Below the pieces are notes generated by a model. That model ran no database searches, was not told where the DNA came from, and was given only the letters and a program-made list of their open reading frames with translations. A DNA stretch of 21,712 nt from an uncultured Bacteroidales bacterium (GTDB lineage: Bacteria > Bacteroidota > Bacteroidia > Bacteroidales > Bacteroidaceae): contig CACXLY010000047.1 in the NCBI GenBank assembly GCA_902768605.1, forward strand, positions 1 to 21,712. The letters run 5' to 3'. This document shows positions 1 through 12,000 of the stretch, in pieces; the first letter of the stretch is position 1, and the number at the start of each line of letters is the position of its first letter. A program made the translations under genes and the position numbers.

Positions 1-187
1 GCCGGAAATCATCAAGGCCGACCTTGTCCTGCTGGCGATGGGCTTCCTTAAGCCCGAACATCCCGAGTACCCTGAGAATGTCTTCGTCTGTGGTGATGCC
101 GCCAATGGCGCTTCGCTCGTGATGAAAGCTATTTCTTCAGGGCTCCAGACGGCTAAAAGAGTTAACGAATACATAAGTAAACAATAA
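1..187 (+). CDS. gltD: Glutamate synthase (NADPH) small subunit, C-terminal fragment
   Basis: This is the last 61 codons of a gene that begins before the window; the reading frame starts at base 2 and ends with TAA at 185-187. The tail contains VFVCGDAANGASLVMKAI, the second dinucleotide-binding (GD-containing) motif of the flavoprotein disulfide-reductase fold used by the glutamate synthase beta subunit, where NADPH electrons enter for conversion of glutamine and 2-oxoglutarate to glutamate. Only 27 bases separate it from a glutamine synthetase gene, the classical GS/GOGAT pairing, which supports gltD over other members of this flavoprotein family. With only the C-terminus visible, a related NADPH-dependent oxidoreductase cannot be fully excluded. 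Confidence 0.75.
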   Translation, partial: PEIIKADLVLLAMGFLKPEHPEYPENVFVCGDAANGASLVMKAISSGLQTAKRVNEYISKQ

Positions 188-214
188 TTATTTACCCATT
201 AACAAAACACAATT

Positions 215-2205
215 ATGGCAAACGATTTGAGATTTCAGGTTGTCGGTGAGGCATTCAAGAAGAAGCCTCTTGACGTAAAAGCACCAGCGGAGAGACCTTG
301 CGAGTACTTTGGCAAACACGTCTTCAATCGTGAGAAGATGTATAAATACCTGCCGAAAGACGTTTATGATAAAATGGTAGATGTCATCGACAATGGTGTC
401 CGCCTCGACCGCAAGGTGGCCGATGCTGTGGCTGCCGGCATGATGCAATGGGCCAGGGAGAACGGTGTGACACACTATACGCACTGGTTCCAGCCTCTGA
501 CAGAAGGTACTGCTGAGAAGCACGACTCGTTCATCGAGCACGACGGTAAAGGCGGCATGATCGAGGAATTCAGCGGTAAACTCCTCGTTCAGCAGGAACC
601 CGACGCCTCCTCGTTCCCTTCTGGAGGCATAAGGAGCACCTTTGAGGCTCGTGGCTACTCGGCCTGGGATCCGACAAGCCCTGTCTTCATCATCGACGAC
701 ACGCTCATCATCCCTACCGTATTCATTTCGTATAGCGGCGAGTCGCTCGACTACAAGGCGCCCCTCCTGCGTGCCTTGAAAGCCGTCAACATGGCTGCAA
801 CTGAGGTCTGCCATTACTTCGACCCGACTGTGAAGAAGGTGACAAGCAATCTCGGCTGGGAGCAGGAGTACTTCCTCGTGGACGAAGGACTCTATGCCGC
901 ACGTCCCGACCTGCTGCTGACAGGCCGCACGCTCATGGGGCACGACTCTGCAAAGAACCAGCAGATGGACGACCACTACTTCGGTTCCATTCCCGAGCGT
1001 GTGGCAGCCTTCATGCGAGACCTCGAGATACAAGCCTTGATGCTCGGCATCCCTGTGAAGACACGTCACAATGAGGTCGCTCCCAACCAGTTTGAGGTGG
1101 CTCCTATCTTCGAGGACACGAACCTTGCCGTTGACCACAACATGCTGCTCATGTCGCTCATGAAGCGTGTGGCCCGCAAGCATGGCTTCCGTGCTCTGCT
1201 GCATGAAAAACCCTTTGCTGGCATCAACGGCTCGGGCAAGCACAACAACTGGAGCCTCTCGACAGATACAGGCGTGTTGCTCCATGCACCAGGCAAGACG
1301 GCGGAACAGAACCTCCGTTTCGCCACCTTCATCGTGGAGACGCTGATGGGCGTCTACAGGCACAACGGATTGCTGAAGGCCAGCATCATGTCGGCCACCA
1401 ATGCCCATCGTCTCGGTGCCAACGAAGCTCCACCAGCCATCATCAGCTCCTTCCTCGGAAAGCAGCTCTCCGAACTGCTCGACCACATCGAGAAAGCCGA
1501 CAAGGAAGACCTCTTCTCCATGGATGGTAAGCAGGGCATGAAACTTGATATTCCAGAGATTCCAGAACTGCTCATTGACAACACTGACCGCAACCGCACC
1601 AGTCCGTTTGCCTTCACCGGCAACCGTTTCGAGTTCCGTGCCGTGGGCAGCGAAGCAAACTGTGCCAGCGCGATGATTACGCTCAATAGTGCCGTCGCCG
1701 AGGCTCTTGCATCGTTCAAGAAGCGCGTTGATGAAAAGATTTCTGAGTACTCCAAGAAATCTGAGTACTTAGAAGGCTCCGGCCATTCACCGGTGTACCA
1801 CGCCATCATCGACGTCCTTCGCGAGGACATCAAGACTTGCAAGCCCATCCGCTTCGACGGGAACGGCTATAGCGACGAGTGGAAGGCAGAAGCCGCAGGA
1901 ACGTCGAGCGCATGTCGGGCGTGTTCTCCAAGGAGAAGGCCAACCAACTGAACGCCCGCAACCTCAAACTCATCGAGGAGATAGCAGAACGCACGGCCAC
2001 CATCGAAACGCTGGTAGAGGAACTCGTCGAGGCTCGCAAGGTTGCTAACAAGATTGCAGACGAGCATCAGAAAGCCATCGCCTACCACGACACCATCGCC
2101 CCGATGTTCGACAAGATTCGCTACCAGATAGACAAGCTCGAACTCATCGTTGACGACAGCCTCTGGCCACTGCCCAAGTACCGCGAACTGTTATTCATCA
2201 GGTAA
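215..2205 (+). pseudogene. glnN: Type III glutamine synthetase, internally deleted and frameshifted
   Basis: The start MANDLRFQVVGEAF, the motif GWEQEYF (residues 214-220), RHNEVAPNQFEVAP and the nucleotide-binding NGSGKHNN (from residue 338) identify a GSIII, the large dodecameric glutamine synthetase of Bacteroides and relatives that makes glutamine from glutamate, ammonia and ATP. The frame beginning at 215 is good to codon 561 (base 1897, ...DEWKAEAA), then runs out of frame to a stop at 1951. The genuine C-terminus (NVERMSGVFSKEKA ... DKLELIVDDSLWPLPKYRELLFIR) continues in another frame from about 1900 to TAA at 2203-2205. The two good parts add to about 662 residues, whereas GSIII proteins are near 730, so roughly 65-70 codons plus a non-multiple of three are missing at about 1898. 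The gene is therefore a pseudogene or is damaged by an assembly error. It follows gltD closely and is followed by a strong terminator. Confidence 0.85.
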
Positions 2206-2227
2206 GTCCACTTTTCATTAACTCAAA

Positions 2228-2258
2228 GGGAACCAAGCAAACTTGGTTCCCTTTTCTT
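2228..2258 (+). terminator. Rho-independent terminator after glnN
   Basis: A perfect 10-bp stem, GGGAACCAAG (2228-2237) and CTTGGTTCCC (2242-2251), with a 4-nt loop CAAA is followed by TTTTCTT. It lies 22 bases after the glnN stop codon and ends the gltD-glnN transcript. Confidence 0.9.
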
Positions 2259-2370
2259 ATGACTTTCTTTTACCCTATATTTTTCATCCTTTTTGAATTC
2301 AAGCAACTTTAGACAGATTCGTTCTCATATTGGATTAAAATTCATCTTATCAAGATTAACAACGTATCAT

Positions 2371-2418
2371 ATAAACCCACTGATTTTCAGCACCAATGCT
2401 GGCTGTTAGTGGGTTTAT
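2371..2418. repeat. Imperfect hairpin in the gene-free gap
   Basis: An 11-bp inverted repeat, ATAAACCCACT (2371-2381) and AGTGGGTTTAT (2408-2418), encloses a smaller CAGC/GCTG stem. No U-tract follows on either strand, so it is not a clear terminator. It belongs to a 2259-2620 stretch that holds no convincing gene. Confidence 0.55.
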
Positions 2419-2576
2419 TGTTCCCAAAATGTTCCCACTTATCCATAGCGTGAGAGATGTATATAGTGGCGCAGTATGTTATGGATGAATTTCTTGAACT
2501 CACAAAAAAACACACTAAATTACAGAAGGTCGCCTAAAAGTCACATCGGGTTCTCTATGTTCACCTTATGTTCACC
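2419..2576. other. Two pairs of 11-bp-spaced TGTTCMC direct repeats
   Basis: TGTTCCCA occurs at 2419-2426 and 2430-2437, and TGTTCACC at 2558-2565 and 2569-2576. Each pair has an 11-bp spacing, about one helical turn, and the two pairs share the core TGTTC(C/A)C. They lie upstream of the 3' end of a tRNA gene on the opposite strand. Paired short repeats beside a tRNA 3' end resemble the arm-type sites of tyrosine-recombinase attachment regions; no integrase is present, so this is inference only. Confidence 0.35.
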
Positions 2577-2616
2577 AAGAAAAGAAAAAGCACCTACAAA
2601 ATCTTTGTAAGTGCTT
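2572..2616 (-). terminator. Rho-independent terminator of the tRNA-Met gene
   Basis: On the minus strand a 13-bp stem (arms 2604-2616 and 2588-2600, one G-U pair, 3-nt loop) is followed by a U-rich run corresponding to the plus-strand A-rich run that ends at 2589. It begins 12 bases past the tRNA discriminator base. Confidence 0.85.
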
Positions 2617-2627
2617 GATTTTCGGTG

Positions 2628-2701
2628 TGGACCAGCCAGGGCTTGAACCTGGGACCTCCAGATTATGAGTCTGTTGCTCTAACCAACTGAGCTACAAGTC
2701 C
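2628..2701 (-). tRNA. tRNA-Met (anticodon CAU)
   Basis: The minus strand folds as a 74-nt cloverleaf. The D arm is GCTC-AGTTGGTTA-GAGC, the anticodon loop is CTCATAA with CAT at positions 34-36, the T arm is CCAGG-TTCAAGC-CCTGG, and A is the discriminator. The 3' CCA is not encoded (ACACC follows). The acceptor stem GGACTTG/CTGGTCC has a T-T mismatch at 6-67 and a wobble at 5-68, and the anticodon stem has an A-G mismatch at 27-43. CAU could also be the lysidine-modified Ile2 tRNA; similarity of the D and anticodon arms to elongator tRNA-Met favours Met. The 9 bases at the 5' end are duplicated just upstream (2702-2710). Confidence 0.88.
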
Positions 2702-2739
2702 TACAAGTCCAGACTATACGTTAAAGTCGTAATCGGGTG

Positions 2740-2771
2740 CAAAATTAGACATTTCCTGCGAATTATGCAAA
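2740..2771 (-). promoter_or_regulatory. Bacteroidota-type promoter for tRNA-Met
   Basis: On the minus strand TTTG (2771-2768) and TAATTTTG (2747-2740) match the Bacteroidota consensus TTTG and TAnnTTTG with a 20-nt spacer. The -7 box lies 38 bases before the tRNA 5' end. Confidence 0.6.
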
Positions 2772-2786
2772 TGAAAGAAGGAAAAA

Positions 2787-2818
2787 TTTGGTTTCGCAAA
2801 GAGTTTTGACTATTTTTG
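2787..2818 (+). promoter_or_regulatory. Bacteroidota-type promoter for the ribF operon
   Basis: TTTG (2787-2790), a 20-nt spacer and TATTTTTG (2811-2818) match the Bacteroidota sigma-ABfr-type consensus. Transcription would start near 2825, after the upstream TTG codon at 2788 but before the ATG at 2872, so it also decides the ribF start. It is divergent from the tRNA promoter. Confidence 0.6.
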
Positions 2819-2871
2819 CACTTCGATATGAAGGAAGATTTTTCTTTTGCGATGCGAAACTACTCATTTGT

Positions 2872-3765
2872 ATGAAGAAAGGGATTGCTGTTACCATTGG
2901 ATTCTTTGACGGGGTGCATCTGGGACATCGCTACTTGCTGCAGCAACTTGAGAAACTGGCTGCTGCAAAGGGCTTGTCGGCGGCTGCTATAACATTCGAC
3001 TGCCACCCAAGGACCGTGGTTCAAGAAGACTTCGTCCCTTCGCTGCTGACAACACAGGATGAGAAGCTGAGCCTGCTTGAAAAGAACTTTGGCGGAGAAA
3101 TTATCGTACTGCCTTTCACAAAAGAACTGAGTGAGCTGACTGCAAAGGAATTCATGCAATCTGAGCTACGAGACAAGTTGAACGCCAAGCTGTTGCTGAT
3201 GGGCTACAACCATCACTTCGGGCACGGAGGCGGAGCAAAAGAGGAATATGAGGCATGGGGAATGGAGGTTGGCATTGAGGTATGTGTTGCGGATGCTCTA
3301 GCAGGCGAGAAAATAAGCAGCAGCAGGATAAGAAACCTGATTGCCATGGGAGAAATGGAGAAGGCAAATGCGATGCTTGGTTACCAATATTTCTTGACAG
3401 GAAAGGTTATCGCAGGTAAGCATATCGGCCGACAAATAGGATTCCCCACAGCCAATATCTCTTTACCTGAGCAGAAGTTACTGCCTGCATGTGGCGTATA
3501 TGCAGTCTGGGTCACGCTTCCGGACCATACAAAACAAGGGGGAATGCTTTGCATCGGACACCGTCCCACAATTGAGGCAGATGGTGAAATAAGCGTGGAA
3601 GTACACGTTTTCGACTTCAATGAAGACTTGTATGGAAAGGCCATTTCCATCGATTTCATCGGGAAATTACGCGATGAACGGCACTTCTCCTCACTCGAAG
3701 AACTGCGAAAACAACTCACACTCGACGCGGCAGACGCTCGAGAAATGATTCATCATTTGGCATGA
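2872..3765 (+). CDS. ribF: Bifunctional riboflavin kinase / FAD synthetase
   Basis: This enzyme makes FMN from riboflavin and ATP, then FAD from FMN and ATP. The N-terminal nucleotidyltransferase domain opens with GFFDGVHLGH (residues 10-19) and contains SSSRIRNLI; the C-terminal kinase domain has GKHIGRQIGFPTANI and EVHVFDFNEDLYGK. At 297 residues from ATG 2872 it has the usual length of the family. An in-frame start further upstream (TTG at 2788) would lie on top of the promoter and add 28 unrelated residues, so 2872 is preferred. The stop overlaps the next start (ATGA at 3762-3765), indicating translational coupling with the methyltransferase gene. Confidence 0.95.
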   Translation: MKKGIAVTIGFFDGVHLGHRYLLQQLEKLAAAKGLSAAAITFDCHPRTVVQEDFVPSLLTTQDEKLSLLEKNFGGEIIVLPFTKELSELTAKEFMQSELRDKLNAKLLLMGYNHHFGHGGGAKEEYEAWGMEVGIEVCVADALAGEKISSSRIRNLIAMGEMEKANAMLGYQYFLTGKVIAGKHIGRQIGFPTANISLPEQKLLPACGVYAVWVTLPDHTKQGGMLCIGHRPTIEADGEISVEVHVFDFNEDLYGKAISIDFIGKLRDERHFSSLEELRKQLTLDAADAREMIHHLA

Positions 3766-4931
3766 CTAACGAGGAGTTCATAGCACAAAACAGGAATGCA
3801 GACGTCAGAGAACTGGCTTTGAGCAACGTTCCGGCTGGCATCGACCTTCATTTTTGCCTGCAACAGATTGCGGGAATGCAGACGGCAGAAAAGAAATTAC
3901 CCTCCTGGGCTAATACGAAAGGTATTCTCTATCCACCCAAAATCTCGTTGGAACAATGTAGCAGCGAGCAGACAGCACTTTATAAACAACGCCTCATCGA
4001 ACGACTTTTACCGATGAAACGGCAGAAAATGGTCGATTTGACTGGAGGTTTCGGCATAGATTTCTCCTTCCTTGCCAAGCTATTCGAAGAAGCAGATTAT
4101 GTAGAAAGCGACGATAATCTTTGCGAGATTGCCCAATACAACTTTCCTCTTCTCGGTCTGCCAAGGGCAAGGGTTCATTGCTCAAAAGGAGAGGATTTTC
4201 TCGATGGAATGGGCGATTTTTGCTTCATCTACATCGACCCAAGTCGTAGAGATGCCGACGGGAAGAAGGTGGTGGCGCTAAGCGATTGCTCGCCAGACAT
4301 AGAGACATTTCACGACATATTGCTCTGCCATGCACCCATTGTGATGGTCAAATTGTCGCCGATGCTCGACATACAAGACACACTTCGCCGTCTGCCCAAT
4401 ACAAGCGAGGTGCATGTGGTCAGCGTCGGCGGCGAGTGCAAGGAAGTGCTGGTGGTTTTGTGCAGAGAGAATACGGGCGATGTGCGCTTCTACTGCGTAA
4501 ACATCGCTTCACAGACACAGACATTCAGCACAAAAGCGAGGAATGCAGAGCCCATCATCGCACCACAACCAGAACGCTATCTCTACGAGCCCAATGCTTC
4601 CATTCTGAAAGCGGGCGTACAGAATGCGCTCTGCCAAACCTACGACGTAAGGAAGCTGCATCCCTTCAGCCATTTGTTCGTTTCGGCCCATTTCATCGAA
4701 GATTTTCCAGGCAGAGCGTTCGAAATTGAGGACTATTGCGGCTTTGGAAAGAAGGAACTAAAGAAGCTGTTGGAAGGCATCAGCCAATGCAACTTGACCG
4801 TCCGAAACTTCCCAGCCACCGTTGCAGAACTCAGGAAACGACTTAAACTACGCGAAGGTGGCGACACATACCTTTTCGCCACGACACTCAGCGACGAATC
4901 ACACGTCTTGATTCGCTGCAAACTGCCATAA
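3762..4931 (+). CDS. THUMP-like class I SAM-dependent methyltransferase
   Basis: This 389-residue protein has a Rossmann methyltransferase core: motif I is DLTGGFGID (residues 92-100), an acidic residue follows motif II (YVESDDN, 114-119), and IDPSRRD lies at 158-164. The N-terminal part is helical and the last ~80 residues, with RLKLREGGDTYLFAT, match the THUMP-like C-terminal domain of Bacteroidota proteins of the Porphyromonas PG_1098 type. The substrate is not known; the architecture suggests RNA methylation. It overlaps ribF by four bases and precedes yifB by 35 bases, so the three are probably cotranscribed. Confidence 0.85.
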   Translation: MTNEEFIAQNRNADVRELALSNVPAGIDLHFCLQQIAGMQTAEKKLPSWANTKGILYPPKISLEQCSSEQTALYKQRLIERLLPMKRQKMVDLTGGFGIDFSFLAKLFEEADYVESDDNLCEIAQYNFPLLGLPRARVHCSKGEDFLDGMGDFCFIYIDPSRRDADGKKVVALSDCSPDIETFHDILLCHAPIVMVKLSPMLDIQDTLRRLPNTSEVHVVSVGGECKEVLVVLCRENTGDVRFYCVNIASQTQTFSTKARNAEPIIAPQPERYLYEPNASILKAGVQNALCQTYDVRKLHPFSHLFVSAHFIEDFPGRAFEIEDYCGFGKKELKKLLEGISQCNLTVRNFPATVAELRKRLKLREGGDTYLFATTLSDESHVLIRCKLP

Positions 4932-4966
4932 TTGCCTATACATTATTATATATACGACTTTTAGTT

Positions 4967-6514
4967 ATGTTAGTAAAGACATTCAGCGCCAGCGTGCAAG
5001 GGCTTCAGGCTGCGGAAGTGACTGTTGAAGTGAACTCGACACGTGGTGCCCGTTTTGCCCTTGTTGGATTGCCGGACAGCGCAGTCAAAGAGAGCTATGA
5101 GCGCATCCTTGCGGCAATAGAGAACAGCGGCTACACCTTTCCGGAACACGCGATTACCATCAACATGGCCCCAGCCGATGTGCGCAAGGAAGGTTCGGGC
5201 TTCGACTTGCCGATGGCGATAGGCATCCTTGCCACAAACGGACAAGTGGATGCACGGATGCTGAACCGCTACATGATGGTCGGTGAGCTGAGTCTGGACG
5301 GTTCGCTTCAGCCCATCAAGGGCGCGCTGCCTATCTCCATCAAGGCTCGAGAGTTAGGCTTCGAGGGACTCTTCGTGCCAGAGGCAAACGTGCGTGAAGC
5401 TGCGGTGGTGAACAACCTGCATGTCTATGGCGTGCGCCACATCAATCAAGTCATCGGGCATCTGAATGGATTGGAGCAGATGGAGCCGACCATCATAGAC
5501 ACAAGGGCAGAGTTCTTTTCGAAGCAGAGCGAATTTGAGTTCGACTTCGCAGACGTAAAGGGCCAAGAGCAAGTTAAGAGAGCCCTTGAGATAGCGGCAG
5601 CCGGCGGCCACAACCTTATCATGATAGGCCCGCCGGGCAGCGGCAAGAGCATGTTGGCGAAGCGACTTCCGAGCATTCTGCCGCCTTTGTCGCTTCGCGA
5701 GAGTCTGGAGACGACGCAGATTCACTCTGTGGCTGGCAAGCTGAAAAGCGACTGCTCGCTCATCGCGCAGCGGCCATTCCGTTCGCCGCACCACACGATC
5801 TCGCAAGTAGCACTCGTGGGAGGCGGTGCAAACCCACAACCCGGCGAGATTAGTCTGGCGCATAATGGGGTGCTTTTTTGCGATGAATTGCCGGAATTTC
5901 AGCGTTCGGTGCTCGAAGTTCTTCGTCAGCCCCTCGAGGACCGCGTCATCAACATCTCGCGGGCAAAATACACCATCACCTATCCCTGTTCGTTCATGTT
6001 CATCGCCTCCATGAACCCGTGTCCGTGCGGCTATTACAACCATCCTGACAAACATTGCTGCTGCACGCCCGGACAAATCATGCGATACCTGAACAAGATA
6101 TCAGGTCCTCTACTCGACCGCATCGACATCCATTGCGAGATTCAACCTGTGCCGTTCGCACAGCTAAGCCAGATGCAGCCGGGCGAGCCGAGTTCGGTCA
6201 TCAGGGAGAGAGTGATAAAGGCACGCAAGATACAGGAGGAACGGTTCCAGCCCTACAAGGGCATCCACTGCAACGCGCAGATGAGCGAGAAGATGCTTCA
6301 TAAGTTCGCGGAGCCCGACAACGCCTCGCTCGACATGCTTCGGATGGCGATGGAACGGCTGAAGCTCAGCGCGCGTGCATATTCGCGCATCCTGAAAGTG
6401 GCAAGAACCATTGCCGACTTAGCCGGTAGCGAGAACGTGCAGAGCCAACACATTGCCGAAGCCATCGGCTACCGCAGCCTCGACCGCGGCGATTGGGCAG
6501 AGAGGGGAGTATGA
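4967..6514 (+). CDS. YifB/ComM family Mg-chelatase-like AAA+ ATPase
   Basis: The 515-residue protein has the family's N-terminal domain (VGLPDSAVKESYERI, INMAPADVRKEGSGFDLP), a Walker A GPPGSGKS at residues 221-228, Walker B with LFCDELPEF, a cysteine-rich MNPCPCGYY...CCCTPGQ insert, and the C-terminal domain ending in the usual SLDRGDW. In naturally competent bacteria the ComM homologue is a hexameric branch-migration helicase acting on incoming DNA; in Bacteroidota the role is untested. Length is typical (about 510). It starts 35 bases after the methyltransferase gene and no separate promoter is evident. Confidence 0.93.
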   Translation: MLVKTFSASVQGLQAAEVTVEVNSTRGARFALVGLPDSAVKESYERILAAIENSGYTFPEHAITINMAPADVRKEGSGFDLPMAIGILATNGQVDARMLNRYMMVGELSLDGSLQPIKGALPISIKARELGFEGLFVPEANVREAAVVNNLHVYGVRHINQVIGHLNGLEQMEPTIIDTRAEFFSKQSEFEFDFADVKGQEQVKRALEIAAAGGHNLIMIGPPGSGKSMLAKRLPSILPPLSLRESLETTQIHSVAGKLKSDCSLIAQRPFRSPHHTISQVALVGGGANPQPGEISLAHNGVLFCDELPEFQRSVLEVLRQPLEDRVINISRAKYTITYPCSFMFIASMNPCPCGYYNHPDKHCCCTPGQIMRYLNKISGPLLDRIDIHCEIQPVPFAQLSQMQPGEPSSVIRERVIKARKIQEERFQPYKGIHCNAQMSEKMLHKFAEPDNASLDMLRMAMERLKLSARAYSRILKVARTIADLAGSENVQSQHIAEAIGYRSLDRGDWAERGV

Positions 6515-6643
6515 TAATGCTTTGCAACACGTGCCAGAAGTGCTCACATAACATGCCCAAATAGCCGTCGGCCATCGGTTCAGGTTTCCTTTGTGCCAGC
6601 TGCCATATTATTCCCTTTCTTTTATATTAATATTGCGGGTTAG

Positions 6644-8971
<2,328 letters not shown>

Positions 8972-9015
8972 GAAAAACGAACCTTCACAGAACAACTATT
9001 ACAACTCTTTATATC

Positions 9016-12000
9016 ATGGAAAATCAGAATTTACCAACCATCGAAGAGGTTTTCGCGTGGATGCGGAAACTCTATGACGAAAGCTACTCGGGCCTGACGA
9101 GTACCGAGAAGAGCGAGCAACACATGTACGGCACAATGGTGACGACACCCACGGACAAGAAGTTCATCGTGCGTATGCTCGACGAGACGAGTCAGATACG
9201 CGACAATCAGAAGCTGGCGCTACGCGTCAAGGAACTCATCGACCTGTACGGCATCCCGCGTTTCCTCGACAGTACGGACCGCACGCTGTTCTGGATGTAT
9301 CGGAAGTTTGCCTACCTGCCGCTGTTCAACTGGGCAGCTGTGCCCATCATCAAGTGGCGCCTGCGTCGCGACACGAGCCGCGTCATCATCAATGCCGCGC
9401 GCCCCAGCCTGACAGAACACCTGGCCACGCGCTTCAAGGAGGACATCGGGCAGAACGTGAACCTCCTGGGCGAGGTCGTGCTGGGCGATGCCGAGGCCGA
9501 CAAGCGCTTCTACTCCTACCTCGACGCGATAAAGGAACCAGACATCAACTACATCTCCGTCAAAATCTCGGGCATCTACGCGCAGACGCATGCGCTGAAC
9601 TATAAGGAGTGCTATCCGGAGCTCATCCGCCGCATCTCCCTCCTCTATCAGGCCGCCATCGACAACCCATACACGGACGTCAACGGCGTGACGAGGTCGA
9701 AGTTCATCAACCTGGACATGGAGGAGTACAAGGATGCTCACCTGACTATGCGCGTCTTCAAGGACGTGCTCTCCTTGCCCCAGTTCAAGAACTACGAGGC
9801 AGGCATCGTCGTGCAGGCCTACCTGCCTGATGCCGAGGGCTTCCAGACGGAGCTGCTGGAGTTCGCACGCAAGCGCGTCAGCGAGGGCGGCTCACCCATC
9901 AAGATGCGCATCGTGAAGGGCTGCAACCTCGACATGGAGAACATCGTGAGCGACCTGCGAGGCTGGCCCAACCCCGTGCGCAAGTCGAAGACCGAGGTCG
10001 ACGCCAACTACCTGCACCTCATAGAGCGGGGCCTGAAGCCCGAGAACGCGCGCGTGCTCCACATCGGCATGGCGTCGCACAACCTCTTCACCATCTCCTA
10101 CGCCTACCTGCTCACGCAGATGTATCAGACACCTAAAGACTGCTTCTGCTTCGAGATGCTGGAGGGCATGGCCAACCACGTCTGGCGCGCACAAAAGAAG
10201 CTTGGCAACCACGTCATCCTCTACACGCCCGTGGTGACGAAAGAGAACTTCCTGAACGCCATAAGCTATCTCGTGCGCCGAATGGACGAGAATACGGCGC
10301 CCGACAATTTCCTCACGCACAGTTTTTCACTAAAGCCCGACACGAAGGAATGGAAAGAACTGCAGCAACAGTTCATCGAGGCGTACAACATGAAAGACCA
10401 TCTGGACCACACGCCGACGCGCACGCAGGACCGCAACAAGCCGTACGAGGGGCAGGAGCCTCAGGACGAGCTGCACAACGAGCCGGATACCGACTTCGAC
10501 CGCGAGTGCAACCAGCGCTGGGTGGAACGGGTCTTCGAGAAGTGGCAGACGCAAAAGCCGAAGGCCACCATCATAGGGGCCGACGAGACATCGGCCATCC
10601 TGGCCACCGCCGAGGCAGATCCCGCGGGCTGGCGCAGGACGTCGGTGGAGGAGCGCCACAGGCTCATGTACCGCGTGGCCAACGTACTCGGCCAGATGCG
10701 CGGCGACTTGTGCGGCTGCATGTGTGCCGTGACGGGCAAGACGTTCGAGGAAGCCGACGTGGAGGTCAGCGAGGCGATTGACTACTGCCGTTTCTACACG
10801 ACGACGGTCAAGAAGTTTGCCGCCCTGCCCGACATCGAGTTGAAGGCCAAGGGCACCGTGCTTGTCATATCCCCCTGGAACTTCCCGTGTGCCATCCCCG
10901 TAGGCGGCGTCGTGGCTGCCTTGGCGACAGGCAACACCTGCATCCTGAAGCCGGCAACGGTGGCGGCTCCCGTGGCAGAGCTCTTCGTGAAGGCATTCTA
11001 CGAGGCCGGCGTGCCCAGGGAGGCCCTGCAGCTTGCTGTGCCCGACAGCGAGGGCAAGCGGCTGCTGACGTCATCGCCCGTCGTGAAGCACGTCATCCTG
11101 ACGGGCGGCACGGACACGGCGCAGGCCCTGGCTCATGCCAACCCACGCAAGCCGCTGAGCGCCGAGACGGGCGGCAAGAACGTCATCATCGTCACGGCCA
11201 AGTGCGACCGCGACCACGCCATCATGAACATATGCCGTTCGGCCTTCAGCAACGCCGGCCAGAAATGCTCCGCCTGCTCGCTCATGCTGGTGGAACGCTC
11301 CGTTTACGACAGCCCCGAGTTCTTCGAGAAGCTGAAGGACTGTGCCGTCAGCCTGAAGACCGGCCCCGTATGGGACGCCGGCAACATCGTCGGGCCCATG
11401 ATTACCAACAAGAACGAGAAGCTGGAGCGTGCTTTCACGCTCGAGGAGGGAGAGCGTTGGCTCGTCGCTCCGAAGTATGTCGATGAGGACCACTACATCC
11501 TGCGCCCCACCATCAAAGTGGACGTCAAGCCCAGCTCCTTCACCTTCCGCACGGAGCTCTTCGCGCCGCTGCTGGCCGTGGCTCCTTTCGACACGCTGGA
11601 GGAAGCCGTCAACCTGGTCAACGGCCTCGACTACGGACTGACGAGCGGACTGCAGTCGCTCGACGAAGCAGAGCAACGCTACTGGAAGAACAACATACGC
11701 GCCGGCAACCTCTACATCAATCGCGGCATCACGGGAGCCATCGTGGGCCGTCAGCCTTTCGGCGGCATGAAGCTCAGCGCGTTTGGGCCGGGCCTGAAAG
11801 CCGGCGGACCGAACTACGTGGCTCAGTTCATGCACATCACCGACAAAGGCAACACGACCGACTACCGCACGTCGTACAGCCAATGGTACGAGAAGGAGTT
11901 CCGCCATGCGCGCAATCTGCACCCCGAAATCCGCGGCGAGCAGAACGTCTTCCGCTACCTCCCGCTGAAGGACGGCATGGTATTGCGCCTCTTCGGCGAC

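Noticed and set aside
188..1486. Long minus-strand open frame (432 codons) opposite the glutamine synthetase gene
   Set aside because: It is antisense to a gene with clear family motifs, and its translation shows no recognisable domain; it is a codon-bias shadow.
1898..1951. Programmed ribosomal frameshift in the glutamine synthetase gene
   Set aside because: There is no slippery sequence or following structure, and about 65-70 codons are missing, which frameshifting cannot restore.
2819..2871. FMN riboswitch in front of ribF
   Set aside because: The leader from the inferred transcription start is only about 50 nt, too short, and the conserved FMN-element motifs are not seen.
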